Assembly: GCF_028617075.1 (NCBI RefSeq)
Contig: NZ_JAQKGV010000022.1
Span: 1 to 39,898 of the forward strand
Direction: 5' to 3'
DNA: 39,898 nt
Source: Rubrobacter calidifluminis
Lineage (GTDB): Bacteria > Actinomycetota > Rubrobacteria > Rubrobacterales > Rubrobacteraceae
Shown here piece after piece: positions 25,853 to 33,137 of the stretch (positions are counted from its first letter, which is position 1; every line of letters begins with the position of its first letter). A program made the translations under genes and the position numbers. The notes below the pieces were generated by a model. The model saw only the letters and a list, made by a program, of their open reading frames with translations, had not been told where the DNA came from and ran no database searches.

Positions 25853-26572
25853 ATGAGTGATCAGAGCGCGAGGACAGAAAGGAGAGGGGCGGGAGGAGAA
25901 GCCGTGTCCAACGGGATCTCGCCGGCCCGCACGTTTTTGCAGCCGATAGCCGCCCCTTCGATAGTCGGGCTCTTCGGCTTCGCCGTCTCGACCTTCATGG
26001 TCGCGGCGAACCTGGCCGGGTGGTACGGCAGCTCCTCCGAGCCGGTGTTCCTGTTCCCGCTCGCGTTCGCCTTCGGCGGGATAGCGCAGTTCGCCGCCGG
26101 GATGTGGTCCTTCAAGGCGCGGGATGCGGTGGCGGCCGGGATCCACTCGACGTGGGGTGCGTTCTGGATCGGCTACGGCATCCTCTGGTACATGGTGGCG
26201 AGGGGGATGGTCAGTACCGGCAGGGCCTTCGACCTGGGTCTCGGGTACTGGTTCATCGGGCTGACCGCCGTGACGTTCCTGGGCGCCATGATCATCGGCA
26301 CCGACAACATCGCCCTGTCGGCGGTGCTAAACACGCTGTGGCTCGGCGCCGGCGCGCTCGCCGTGGGACTCCTCACCGCGACCCACTTCTGGGTGGTGAT
26401 CGCCGGGTATCTGCTGATCCTCTCGGCCATAGCCGCCTGGTACACGGGCGGCGCGCTGATGGCCGCCGGGATGGGCAAGCCGATGTTCCCGATGGGGCTG
26501 AGCCGGCGCGAGCGGGAGAAGGCCGGGTTCAGCGCGGGCTTCGGCGAGCCCGGCGTCAAGCGCGGGCAGTAG
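25853..26572 (+). CDS. GPR1/FUN34/YaaH-family acetate/succinate transporter
   Basis: 239 residues with six hydrophobic segments. PIAAPSIVGLFGFAVSTFMVAANLAGWYG is the family's first helix (NPAPLGLxGF type), and FAAGMWSFKARDAVAAGIHSTWGAFWIGYGILW is its most conserved region. SatP-like members take up acetate and succinate with protons. GAGGAGG at 25839-25845 suits the second of two tandem ATGs (25853); the first is at 25850. A strong two-way terminator follows. A C2-compound importer close to an acetoin/2-oxoacid dehydrogenase may be coincidence. Confidence 0.87.
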   Translation: MSDQSARTERRGAGGEAVSNGISPARTFLQPIAAPSIVGLFGFAVSTFMVAANLAGWYGSSSEPVFLFPLAFAFGGIAQFAAGMWSFKARDAVAAGIHSTWGAFWIGYGILWYMVARGMVSTGRAFDLGLGYWFIGLTAVTFLGAMIIGTDNIALSAVLNTLWLGAGALAVGLLTATHFWVVIAGYLLILSAIAAWYTGGALMAAGMGKPMFPMGLSRREREKAGFSAGFGEPGVKRGQ

Positions 26573-26578
26573 GCCAGA

Positions 26579-26609
26579 GGATCCCCGCATGTCCCGCATG
26601 CGGGGATCC
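26579..26609. terminator. Strong bidirectional terminator hairpin
   Basis: GGATCCCCGCATG (26579-26591) and CATGCGGGGATCC (26597-26609) form a perfect 13-bp stem with a 5-nt loop. It lies between the transporter (ending 26572) and the convergent response regulator (ending 26611). Only a short TT follows, as is common for terminators in high-GC genomes. Confidence 0.7.
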
Positions 26610-26610
26610 T

Positions 26611-27309
26611 TCACCGCTCGGTGAACCTGTACCCGACCCCGAACACCGTCTGTATGTAGCGGGGATTCTCGGGGTCGGGCTCTATCTTGTGCCGGATGTG
26701 CTGGACGTGAACGTCGACCACCCGGGGTTCGCCGTAGAAGCTCCCTCCCCAGATGTGCCTCAGGATACGCTCCCGGTCGCACACCTCTCCAGGGCGGGAG
26801 GCGAGGAAGGCGAGTATCTCGAACTCGCGGTTGGTAAGCCGGATCGGCTCCTCCCCGCGGAACACCCTGCGCCGGGCCAGATCTATCTCGAGCCCGTCGA
26901 ACTTCAGCGTCTCGCTCTGGGGTGCAGACCTGGCCCGCCGGCGCCTGAGGTGCGCCCTTACCCGGCTCGCGAGCTCGCGCGGGCTGAAGGGTTTGGTGAC
27001 GTAGTCGTCGGCCCCAATCTCGAGCCCGACGACGATGCTGGTCTCGTCGTCTCGGACGGTGAGCATGATGATCGGGACGTTCTCCACCCCGGAGCCGCTC
27101 GAGCGTATCATGCGGCACAGCGTGAGCCCGTCGGTGTCCGGGAGCATCCAGTCCAGGATCACAAGATCAAAGGGCCTCTCGCCCTCCAGAAGCTCGGTGG
27201 CCTCCCCGCCGCTGGAGGCCGCCTCGACCTCCATCCCCTCGCCTTCGAGCGCGTACTCGACGACCCTGCTCACCGCCGGGTCGTCCTCTACCACCAGTAT
27301 CCTTGGCAT
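26611..27309 (-). CDS. OmpR/PhoB-family response regulator (PhoP-like)
   Basis: 232 residues. The receiver domain carries acidic residues Asp9/Asp10, phospho-acceptor Asp53 (LVILDWMLPD), Thr84 and Lys106 (TKPFSP). The winged-helix effector domain covers about residues 135-232 (RLTNREFEILAFLASRPGEVCDRERIL, VDVHVQHIRHKIEPDPENPRYIQTVFGVGYRF). Regulators of this type bind 11-bp-period direct repeats. It sits one base after the stop of the histidine kinase gene, so the two are a cognate pair. The kinase's PhoR-like layout favours a phosphate role, but the sensed signal is not shown by sequence. Confidence 0.9.
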   Translation of the reverse strand: MPRILVVEDDPAVSRVVEYALEGEGMEVEAASSGGEATELLEGERPFDLVILDWMLPDTDGLTLCRMIRSSGSGVENVPIIMLTVRDDETSIVVGLEIGADDYVTKPFSPRELASRVRAHLRRRRARSAPQSETLKFDGLEIDLARRRVFRGEEPIRLTNREFEILAFLASRPGEVCDRERILRHIWGGSFYGEPRVVDVHVQHIRHKIEPDPENPRYIQTVFGVGYRFTER

Positions 27310-27310
27310 C

Positions 27311-28384
27311 CTAATCTGTCTCCTCGAGCTCTATCTCGAAGGTGGAACCCTCGCCCTCGCGGGAGCTGACCCGCACGGTCCCCCCCATCCCCTCGACGAG
27401 GTCCCGGCAGATGGAGAGCCCGAGCCCGAATCCGCCCGATCCGGGGCTCTTGTAGAACCGCTCGAATATGCGGGGTAGCTCCTCGGGGCTTATCCCCTCC
27501 CCCTCGTCCTCGACGGCCACCCGCCCCCCGCCGACTCGCACCAGGACCCGCCGTCCCTCTGGGGAGTGCTTTACGGCGTTGTTCAGCAAAACCAGGAGCG
27601 CCTGCTCCAGCTGCTCCGGGTCCGCGAGGACCGACCTCCGGTCGTGGATCTCGAGGCGGAGCTCGACCGAAGCGCTCTGCGCGATGGGCTCCATCCTGTC
27701 TATGGCCCTCCCGGCCACCTCCGGGAGGTCGGTCCGACGTATCTCAGGGTCCCTCCTTTCGGCCCCGATGCGGGCGAGGCGCAACAGGGTCTCCGAGAGG
27801 CGCTGCATCCTGATGGCCTCCGCCCGCACGTCCTCGAGCAGCCGCCGCCGGCGCCCGGCCTCCTGCCCGCCGGTGAGGAGGAGCTCGGTCGCGCCGAGGA
27901 TCGCAGTGATCGGCGTCTTCAGCTCGTGCGCTGCGTTGGCCAAGAACCGCTGCTGATTTGCCTCCAGGCGCTGCTCCTGTGAGAGGTCTCGCATAAGGAC
28001 CAGCACCCCTCCCCGGTGGTCGTCGAACTTCGGAAGGTGGTTGAGCCTGATCTGCACCGCCGTATCCCCGGCGCGCGCGTAGCCGCCCTCGCATCGGAGG
28101 GTGCGGGCGCAGCGCTCGACGGCTCGCCCGAGGTCGAAGTCCTCGAAGGGGTTGGGAACGGCCCGGCCGAGCAGCGCGTCCTCGTCCATGCCGAGGATGC
28201 TGCAAGCTGCGGGGTTGACGAACATCACCCGGCACTTGAGGTCGGTGGCGAGGACCCCCTCCCCCATGTTCTCCAGGATGACCTCGAGGGTCTCCTCTTT
28301 CTCCTCAAGCAGTCTCCGGGAACGGGCCGGCAGCACGCCTCCCAGGGCCTCCCCCAAAGACCCGAAAAGCCTCCGGAAAGCCAA
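27311..28384 (-). CDS. Soluble PAS-containing sensor histidine kinase (PhoR-like)
   Basis: 357 residues: a short N-terminal helix, PAS domain (about 32-138; MGEGVLATDLKCRVMFVNPA), HisKA with His153 (NAAHELKTPITAI), and an HATPase domain with the N box (LLVLLNNAVKHS), G1 (VEDEGEGI), F box and G2 (GGFGLGLSI). The catalytic half resembles PhoR. Unlike classical PhoR there is no transmembrane segment, so it must sense inside the cell or through a partner such as a transporter complex. The start is TTG with AGGAGG 5 nt before it. It is the first gene of the two-component operon. Confidence 0.88.
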   Translation of the reverse strand: MAFRRLFGSLGEALGGVLPARSRRLLEEKEETLEVILENMGEGVLATDLKCRVMFVNPAACSILGMDEDALLGRAVPNPFEDFDLGRAVERCARTLRCEGGYARAGDTAVQIRLNHLPKFDDHRGGVLVLMRDLSQEQRLEANQQRFLANAAHELKTPITAILGATELLLTGGQEAGRRRRLLEDVRAEAIRMQRLSETLLRLARIGAERRDPEIRRTDLPEVAGRAIDRMEPIAQSASVELRLEIHDRRSVLADPEQLEQALLVLLNNAVKHSPEGRRVLVRVGGGRVAVEDEGEGISPEELPRIFERFYKSPGSGGFGLGLSICRDLVEGMGGTVRVSSREGEGSTFEIELEETD

Positions 28385-28413
28385 TCAAACCTCCTGTCGC
28401 CGCCTCCCGGTGC

Positions 28414-28419
28414 ATTATA
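28414..28419 (-). promoter_or_regulatory. Perfect -10 box before the two-component operon
   Basis: TATAAT on the minus strand, about 30 nt before the TTG start of the histidine kinase. No acceptable -35 hexamer lies 16-18 nt further up. A consensus -10 with no -35 is typical of promoters that need an activator. Confidence 0.5.
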
Positions 28420-28475
28420 TCCGCAGCCTGGATCCCAAACCCCTCCTGCGCGGCGGACCTCCAGCCCTGGTCCCC

Positions 28476-29096
28476 TCAGCGCAGAGAGGCGCGCTGCCTT
28501 CCCGTACGGCGACTTCCCTGGGGGAGCGGGAGGTGGAGGGCAAGTATCATCCTGTCGGCCAGGCGGCTCAGCGCCCGCATCGCGGGCTCGAGCCAGAGGA
28601 CGAGCACCGTGGCGACGACCGTTCCCACCACGAACCCGCCGGCGATGTCCCCCGGGTAGTGCTCCCCCACGTAGACGCGGGCGTAGCTCATCAGGGCGGC
28701 GTAGAGGAGCGCGAGAACGCCCAGCCGGCGATGGAAGGCGAGGAGCACGAACGAGATCGCGAAAGCCGCCGAGGCATGGTCGCTGGGAAACGAAGCATCG
28801 GCCGGATGGTGGGTCAGGAGGTGAACGGAGAGCGGATGGCTCACGAACGGCCGCGGCCTGTACCACAAGTGGCTTATGACCACGTTGGCCAGCAGCGCAA
28901 CCCCGGCCCCGATGAGCGCGGTTATCGCGCCGCGGCGCTCACGTTCGAGCCCCCTCACCCAGCCGATCAGAAACCACAAGACGATCAGGCCGACGAATAT
29001 CCCGACGGCCCATCCCGCGGCGCGTACCATCACGGCGTCGAGCAGCGGATGATGCCCGGCCGGTGCGTTGATCAGATGCTCCACACGATAGTCCAA
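28476..29096 (-). CDS. PAP2-family membrane phosphatase
   Basis: 206 residues with about five to six hydrophobic helices and the three acid-phosphatase motifs: YRPRPF (C1), FPSDHASAAFA (C2) and ARVYVGEHYPGDIAGG (C3, catalytic His and Asp). Bacterial relatives dephosphorylate undecaprenyl diphosphate (BcrC type), phosphatidic acid or phosphatidylglycerol phosphate. The start is TTG with GAGAGGA 6 nt before it. It is divergent from the MGDG-synthase-like gene and shares with it an intergenic region carrying two sets of 11-bp direct repeats. Phosphatidate phosphatase activity would supply diacylglycerol for that glycosyltransferase; this is inference. Confidence 0.86.
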   Translation of the reverse strand: MDYRVEHLINAPAGHHPLLDAVMVRAAGWAVGIFVGLIVLWFLIGWVRGLERERRGAITALIGAGVALLANVVISHLWYRPRPFVSHPLSVHLLTHHPADASFPSDHASAAFAISFVLLAFHRRLGVLALLYAALMSYARVYVGEHYPGDIAGGFVVGTVVATVLVLWLEPAMRALSRLADRMILALHLPLPQGSRRTGRQRASLR

Positions 29097-29122
29097 TTTT
29101 CGTCCTCTCTCTCGAGACGAAC

Positions 29123-29144
29123 GTTAAACCCATGTTAAACGAAA
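29123..29144 (+). promoter_or_regulatory. 11-bp-period direct repeat GTTAAAC (PHO-box-like)
   Basis: GTTAAACCCAT (29123-29133) followed by GTTAAACGAAA (29134-29144): an exact 7-bp direct repeat with a 4-bp spacer. It lies 27-48 nt before the PAP2 start and about 100 nt before the MGDG-synthase-like start. The form matches actinobacterial PHO boxes (GTTCACC-like units every 11 nt). Confidence 0.45.
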
Positions 29145-29156
29145 ATGATAGGTCCG

Positions 29157-29204
29157 TTCCCTGAGAAGCCGGTAAGAATGCCTCTCAGGGAAATCTCAGG
29201 AAAA
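29157..29204 (+). promoter_or_regulatory. 10-bp inverted repeat plus 11-bp direct repeat in the leader
   Basis: TTCCCTGAGA (29157-29166) and TCTCAGGGAA (29183-29192) are perfect inverted copies with a 16-nt loop. The right arm starts a tandem pair, TCTCAGGGAAA (29183-29193) and TCTCAGGAAAA (29194-29204), that is 7-bp units with A-rich 4-bp spacers. It lies 41-88 nt before the MGDG-synthase-like gene. A similar tandem pair occurs at 32595-32616. Confidence 0.45.
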
Positions 29205-29244
29205 CCTTCCATCCTCCGTGCATGGCAGGTAGAAGGACCGACGG

Positions 29245-31023
29245 ATGAATCTCTATCTCCTCCTCGCGCTGTCCGCCGCCGTCCTCCTCGTTGGGCTCCG
29301 ACCGCCGCGCGCCCGAACGGTCCGGGAGCCGGTGGCGGGGCGGGTGCTCGTGCTCAGCGCCTCGGTCGGCGGGGGGCACGATGCGGCGGCCCGCGCGCTG
29401 GGCGGGAGGCTGGAGGAATCCGGGCTCGTGGTGACGGTGGAGGATGGTCTGCGGGCGATGAGTCCTGCGCTCGAGATCCTTCTGCGGCGCGGGTACATGA
29501 AACAGGCCCGGGGCGGCGGCCGGTTGCTGGCGTTCATCTTCGGCCTCACCTCACGGCGGGTCTGCGTCTCGGTGGTCCGGACGCTGTGCGGGCTGCTCTA
29601 CGCCGGCCGGCTGCGGCGCCTCCTCCTCTTCCACCGACCCGAGATGGTGATCTCCACCTACCCGCTCGTCACCCAGGCCCTGGGGAGGCTGCGCCGCCGG
29701 AACCTCATCCCCCCGGTGATCGCGGCCATCGCGGACTACGGCGTACACCCGCTCTGGGTGCACCCGGACGCGGACCTGCACCTGGTCGTCTCGGAGCACT
29801 CGGCCGGGCTCGTCCGGCAAGCCGGGGGCCGGGCGGAGGTGGTACGTTTCCCGGTGAGACCAGATCTTCACCAGAACCTCGACCGGAGGGAGGTCCGGAA
29901 GACGCTGAAACTCCCCCAGGAGAGCAGGCTGGCGCTGATCGTCGGTGGAGCGTGGGGGATAGGGGACCTGGAGACCGCCGCCCGGTGTGTCGCCGGGAGC
30001 GGGGTCCACACCGTGGTGGTGACCGGCAAGAACACCGCCCTCAAAGAGCGGCTCGGGTGGGCATTCTCCGGCCGGCGGGACGTCACGGTCTTCGGCTGGC
30101 GCGATGACATGCCCCTGCTCATGGCCGCCTCGGACGTCCTGGTGCAGAACGCCGGAGGCATGACCTGCCTGGAGGCGCGGGAAGCCGGGCTCCCGATAGT
30201 GATGTTCGACCCGGTGCCCGGCCACGGCGAGTTCAACGCGCTCGCGATGGAGCGGGCCGGAGCCGCCCTCTGGCCCCGCACGGCCGAAGAGCTCGTCTCG
30301 ATCCTCGAGAGCGGCACCTACAGCGAGCTCCGGGCACCGGAATCCTCCAGAGCCACGGATTCGGCAGAGGCCCTCCGCGAAATCCCCCGGGAGCGCCCAC
30401 TCCCCGCCGCCGGCTCCACGCCCCTGCGCCCGGTGCTCGCCCCCCTCTTCGCGCTCGGGATGCTCGTCTGGCTCGTCTTCGCCTCCCCCGGCGCGGCGCT
30501 CGCCGTCGAGACGCTGCACCTGAAGATACCGGGGTACGACCCGCCCCCCGGCAAGATGGCCCTCGGGATAGAGACCTCGAGCCCGGCCACCGCGAGAGCC
30601 GCAGAGAGCTTCGCCCGGCGGCACGGTCTCCCGCTCACCATCTTCGTGCGAGGAGAAGCCGGGGAGGGCCTCGTCCCGGCGCGCGGGGTGAGCTTCGGGC
30701 TCGTCGCCCGGAGGGGGGAGGGGATCCCCTCCCCCTGGCGCAGCCGGGCGGCGCTGAAGCGCAAGGCGGAGAAGCTCCGCCGCGAGCGGGACATCCGGGT
30801 GCGCTATCTCCTCCCCGTCCCCAGGACGAACCTGGCCTCGCTCGCCACCGCCCCGCGGGGGATGCGGCCCGTGGCCCCGGAGAAGCCGGGCATGGTGGGC
30901 AACGGTCTCGTCGTGATAGACGCCTCGGGGACGAGCCCCGGGGCGGCGAGGGGGGCGCTGCGGGACGCGATGGCGCAGGCGAAGGCGAAAGGTCTCGGGT
31001 GCGTGCCGCTCGGAAAGCTGTAG
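29245..31023 (+). CDS. MGDG-synthase-like glycosyltransferase fused to a degenerate NodB domain
   Basis: 592 residues. After a short hydrophobic N-terminus, residues 33-370 are a GT28-type glycosyltransferase of the MGDG synthase/UgtP family: LSASVGGGHDAAARAL, EMVISTYPLVTQALGRL, VGGAWGIGDLETAA, VTGKNTALKERL, FGWRDDMPLLMAASDVLVQNAGGMTCLEA. A membrane helix (about 399-421) leads to a C-terminal domain (about 430-592). Its strand-helix-strand order matches a polysaccharide deacetylase (KMALGIETSS in place of xxLTFDDGP; SFARRHGLPLTIFVRG in place of LxxHGVxATFFVxG) without any metal ligand. The enzyme probably glycosylates diacylglycerol or a lipid-linked acceptor. The fused domain looks like a pseudo-deacetylase. 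The 3' end overlaps an intact deacetylase gene by 25 bp. Confidence 0.78.
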   Translation: MNLYLLLALSAAVLLVGLRPPRARTVREPVAGRVLVLSASVGGGHDAAARALGGRLEESGLVVTVEDGLRAMSPALEILLRRGYMKQARGGGRLLAFIFGLTSRRVCVSVVRTLCGLLYAGRLRRLLLFHRPEMVISTYPLVTQALGRLRRRNLIPPVIAAIADYGVHPLWVHPDADLHLVVSEHSAGLVRQAGGRAEVVRFPVRPDLHQNLDRREVRKTLKLPQESRLALIVGGAWGIGDLETAARCVAGSGVHTVVVTGKNTALKERLGWAFSGRRDVTVFGWRDDMPLLMAASDVLVQNAGGMTCLEAREAGLPIVMFDPVPGHGEFNALAMERAGAALWPRTAEELVSILESGTYSELRAPESSRATDSAEALREIPRERPLPAAGSTPLRPVLAPLFALGMLVWLVFASPGAALAVETLHLKIPGYDPPPGKMALGIETSSPATARAAESFARRHGLPLTIFVRGEAGEGLVPARGVSFGLVARRGEGIPSPWRSRAALKRKAEKLRRERDIRVRYLLPVPRTNLASLATAPRGMRPVAPEKPGMVGNGLVVIDASGTSPGAARGALRDAMAQAKAKGLGCVPLGKL

Positions 31024-31697
31024 GGGCCGGGCTGGCACTCGCCGCGGCCTACGCCGCCCCGGCAGCCTTCCGGCTTCCACCGGCCGGGGTCCTCTTCCGA
31101 CCCCTGACCCGGGTGGAGGGGAACCGCGTGGCGCTGACCTTCGACGACGGTCCGGCTCACTCCACGGAACGCTTCCTGGAAGTCCTGCAGGAGCACGGGG
31201 TGCGGGCCACGTTCTTCGTCGTCGGAGAGCAGGTCGAAGCCAACCCGGGCATCCTCGAGGAGATCGCTTCCTGCGGGCACGAGATCGGACTGCACTGCCA
31301 CCGGCACCGCAACCACCTGCGCCTGGGTCCGAAGGCGACGCTCGAGGACCTGCGAAGGGGAGCCGGGATCATCGAAGAGAGCCTCGGCCGGCGGGTCGCA
31401 CTCTACCGTCCACCCTACGGGGTCTTCAACGCCGCCTCGTGGTCGTGGTGCGGCAGGAGGGGTTACCGCCGGGTGCTCTGGTCGCGCTGGGGGAAGGACT
31501 GGGAAGAGGGAGCCACGCCGTCGAGCGTGCTGCGCAACCTCGGATCTCCGGAAGCAGGAGAGATCGTGCTGCTGCACGACGCCGACCGCTACTCCGCGCC
31601 AGGCTCCTGGCGCAACACGCTGGCCGCGCTGCCGGAACTCCTGGAGCAGCTCTCCGAGAGAGGCATCGGGGCGGGGCCGGTGGGGAGGTCGGGCTAG
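30999..31697 (+). CDS. NodB-type polysaccharide deacetylase (CE4)
   Basis: 232 residues. A hydrophobic N-terminus (AVGAGLALAAAYAAPAAF) serves as signal or anchor. The NodB domain has ALTFDDGPAHS (Asp49/Asp50), HGVRATFFVVGEQVE, and HEIGLHCHRHRNH, where His99 and His103 have the metal-binding H-x3-H spacing. LYRPPYG and GEIVLLHDAD are motifs 3 and 5. It removes N-acetyl groups from an amino-sugar polymer or lipid at the cell surface. The start is GTG within the preceding gene, with an AAAGG site. It is co-translated with the glycosyltransferase whose C-terminus is a dead copy of the same domain. Confidence 0.86.
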   Translation: MRAARKAVGAGLALAAAYAAPAAFRLPPAGVLFRPLTRVEGNRVALTFDDGPAHSTERFLEVLQEHGVRATFFVVGEQVEANPGILEEIASCGHEIGLHCHRHRNHLRLGPKATLEDLRRGAGIIEESLGRRVALYRPPYGVFNAASWSWCGRRGYRRVLWSRWGKDWEEGATPSSVLRNLGSPEAGEIVLLHDADRYSAPGSWRNTLAALPELLEQLSERGIGAGPVGRSG

Positions 31698-32584
31698 TGC
31701 ATGCCAGCCTCCTTCTGGGCATCGCGCTCGCGCTCGCCTCCACCTTCGCGTACAACGGCTCGGCGGTGCTGCTCGCGGTGGCGGCTCGCCGCCGTTCGCG
31801 GGGCAAGCCGCTCGTGCTGGAGGCCGGCAGGGACACCAGCGGCGTGGGAGGGGTGCTGCTCGACGCCTCCGGGTGGGTGCTCGAAGCCGCCGCGCTCGCG
31901 CTCATCCCGCTCACGCTGGTGCGGGTGTTGAGCTCCGCCGGGCTCGGGGTGCTCCTGGCTCTGAGCGGCAGGACGCTCGGAGAACCACTCGGGCGGACGA
32001 AGCTCACCGGAGCCGCGCTCGTCGGGGTCGGGGTGGTCGCGGTCGGCATCTCACCGCCCCGCTACGGGGGGGCGGCGCCTGCCGCCTGGGAATGGGGGGT
32101 GATGGTCGCGCTGGTGGTGCCGGTCGCCCTCTGTTACTACGTGCTCCGGGCGCTCGGCCGGCCCCAGGCCTCCCGCCTCTTCGGCGCCGTCTTCGCCGGG
32201 GTGGCCTTCGCGACGAGCGGCATCTTCACCAAGGGGGCGGTGGACCTCTTCTCCTCCGGAGCCCCCCTCTTCTCCGCGAGCCCGGACCATCCGCGAGGGC
32301 TCGCCCTCCCGCTCGCCCTGCTCGGAGTCGGGATGCTCGCAAGCGGGGTGCTGGCCTTCGAGGCGCAGATGAAATCGCTGCGCCACGTCCACGCCTCGGT
32401 CGTCACCCCGGTCGTGCTCGCGCTGCACACCGTGATCCCGATAGCCGCGGCCCCCTTCCTCTTCGACGAGCGGTGGCCGTCGAGCCCGCTCCTGCAGGCG
32501 GTGCTCGGCCTCGGCGTCTTCCTCACCCTGCTCGGCACGCTCGTGCTCTCCGCGGACGGCTCGAAGGAGCTGGACGTCCCCTGA
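31697..32584 (+). CDS. DMT-superfamily (EamA-like) membrane transporter
   Basis: 295 residues with about nine hydrophobic segments. The GTG start shares its G with the preceding TAG (TAGTG), and GGAGG lies 8 nt before it; the open frame extends upstream but runs inside the deacetylase gene. FAYNGSAVLLAVAARR, LALIPLTLVRVLSSAGLGVLLALSG and FLFDERWPSSPLLQAVLGLGVFLTLLGTLVLS show the paired-repeat layout of drug/metabolite transporters. The EamA group covers amino acid, nucleotide-sugar and lipid-carrier transport. Context (glycosyltransferase, deacetylase, GtrA) favours an envelope-lipid or sugar-carrier role, but the substrate is unknown. Confidence 0.72.
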   Translation: MHASLLLGIALALASTFAYNGSAVLLAVAARRRSRGKPLVLEAGRDTSGVGGVLLDASGWVLEAAALALIPLTLVRVLSSAGLGVLLALSGRTLGEPLGRTKLTGAALVGVGVVAVGISPPRYGGAAPAAWEWGVMVALVVPVALCYYVLRALGRPQASRLFGAVFAGVAFATSGIFTKGAVDLFSSGAPLFSASPDHPRGLALPLALLGVGMLASGVLAFEAQMKSLRHVHASVVTPVVLALHTVIPIAAAPFLFDERWPSSPLLQAVLGLGVFLTLLGTLVLSADGSKELDVP

Positions 32585-32594
32585 AAGGCATTTC

Positions 32595-32616
32595 TCTCAC
32601 GAACCTCTCAGGAAAG
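32595..32616 (+). promoter_or_regulatory. 11-bp-period direct repeat TCTCAnGAA before gtrA-like gene
   Basis: TCTCACGAACC (32595-32605) followed by TCTCAGGAAAG (32606-32616) in the 49-bp gap between the transporter and the GtrA-like gene. The units match the pair at 29183-29204 (TCTCAGGxAAA) in sequence, spacing and orientation. Confidence 0.4.
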
Positions 32617-32633
32617 AGAGGGAAAATCCCGGC

Positions 32634-33131
32634 GTGGCACGGATGAGAAGAGAGTTCTTCGCCAGCTACGCCCGGTTCTCGCTCGTCGGGCTCTCCAACG
32701 GCGTCGTGGACTACGGAGCGCTGAACCTGCTCATGCTCCTCTTTCCCACCCGCCACCCGGTCCTGCTCGCCTCCTACAACGTCGTCGCGCTCATCCTGGC
32801 CAACGCGAACAGCTACGTCTGGAACAGCCGCTGGACCTTCCGGGGCCGCAGCGACCGCTCCCCGAGAGAGCTCCTGCTCTTCTCCAGTCAGGCCGCCCTG
32901 AACATCCTGGTGGCGGGCGGCGTGATCTGGGGCGTCTCCTCGCTGCTCTTCGCGTACACCAACCTGCCCTCCCTCGTCGTCGGCGACGCGGCGAAGGTCA
33001 CCTCGAGCGTGGTCGCGACGACCCTGAGCTTTCTCGTGCTGCGCTACGTGGTCTTCCGGGAGCGCCCGCGGGGCGAACGGATGCCGGGCCTGCGGGAAGC
33101 CACCACGCCACCCTGCCGGAGCTCCCGCTAG
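32634..33131 (+). CDS. GtrA-family membrane protein
   Basis: 165 residues, four hydrophobic helices, with the GtrA pattern: FARFSLVGLSN-type start (YARFSLVGLSNGVVDYGALNLL), NVVALILANANSYVWNSRWTF and LSFLVLRYVVFR. GtrA proteins are thought to move polyprenyl-linked sugars across the membrane or help glycan modification. The GTG at 32634 is preceded by GAGAGGG at 11 nt; an ATG at 32643 is an alternative. It ends in a 4-bp convergent overlap with the rhamnose reductase gene. Confidence 0.85.
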   Translation: MARMRREFFASYARFSLVGLSNGVVDYGALNLLMLLFPTRHPVLLASYNVVALILANANSYVWNSRWTFRGRSDRSPRELLLFSSQAALNILVAGGVIWGVSSLLFAYTNLPSLVVGDAAKVTSSVVATTLSFLVLRYVVFRERPRGERMPGLREATTPPCRSSR

Positions 33132-33137
33132 AGCTCC
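33118..33137. terminator. Small two-way hairpin over convergent stop codons
   Basis: GGAGCTC (33118-33124) and GAGCTCC (33131-33137) form a 7-bp stem with a 6-nt loop covering both stop codons of the GtrA and rhamnose reductase genes. It is weaker than the hairpin at 26579 and has no U-tract. Confidence 0.35.
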
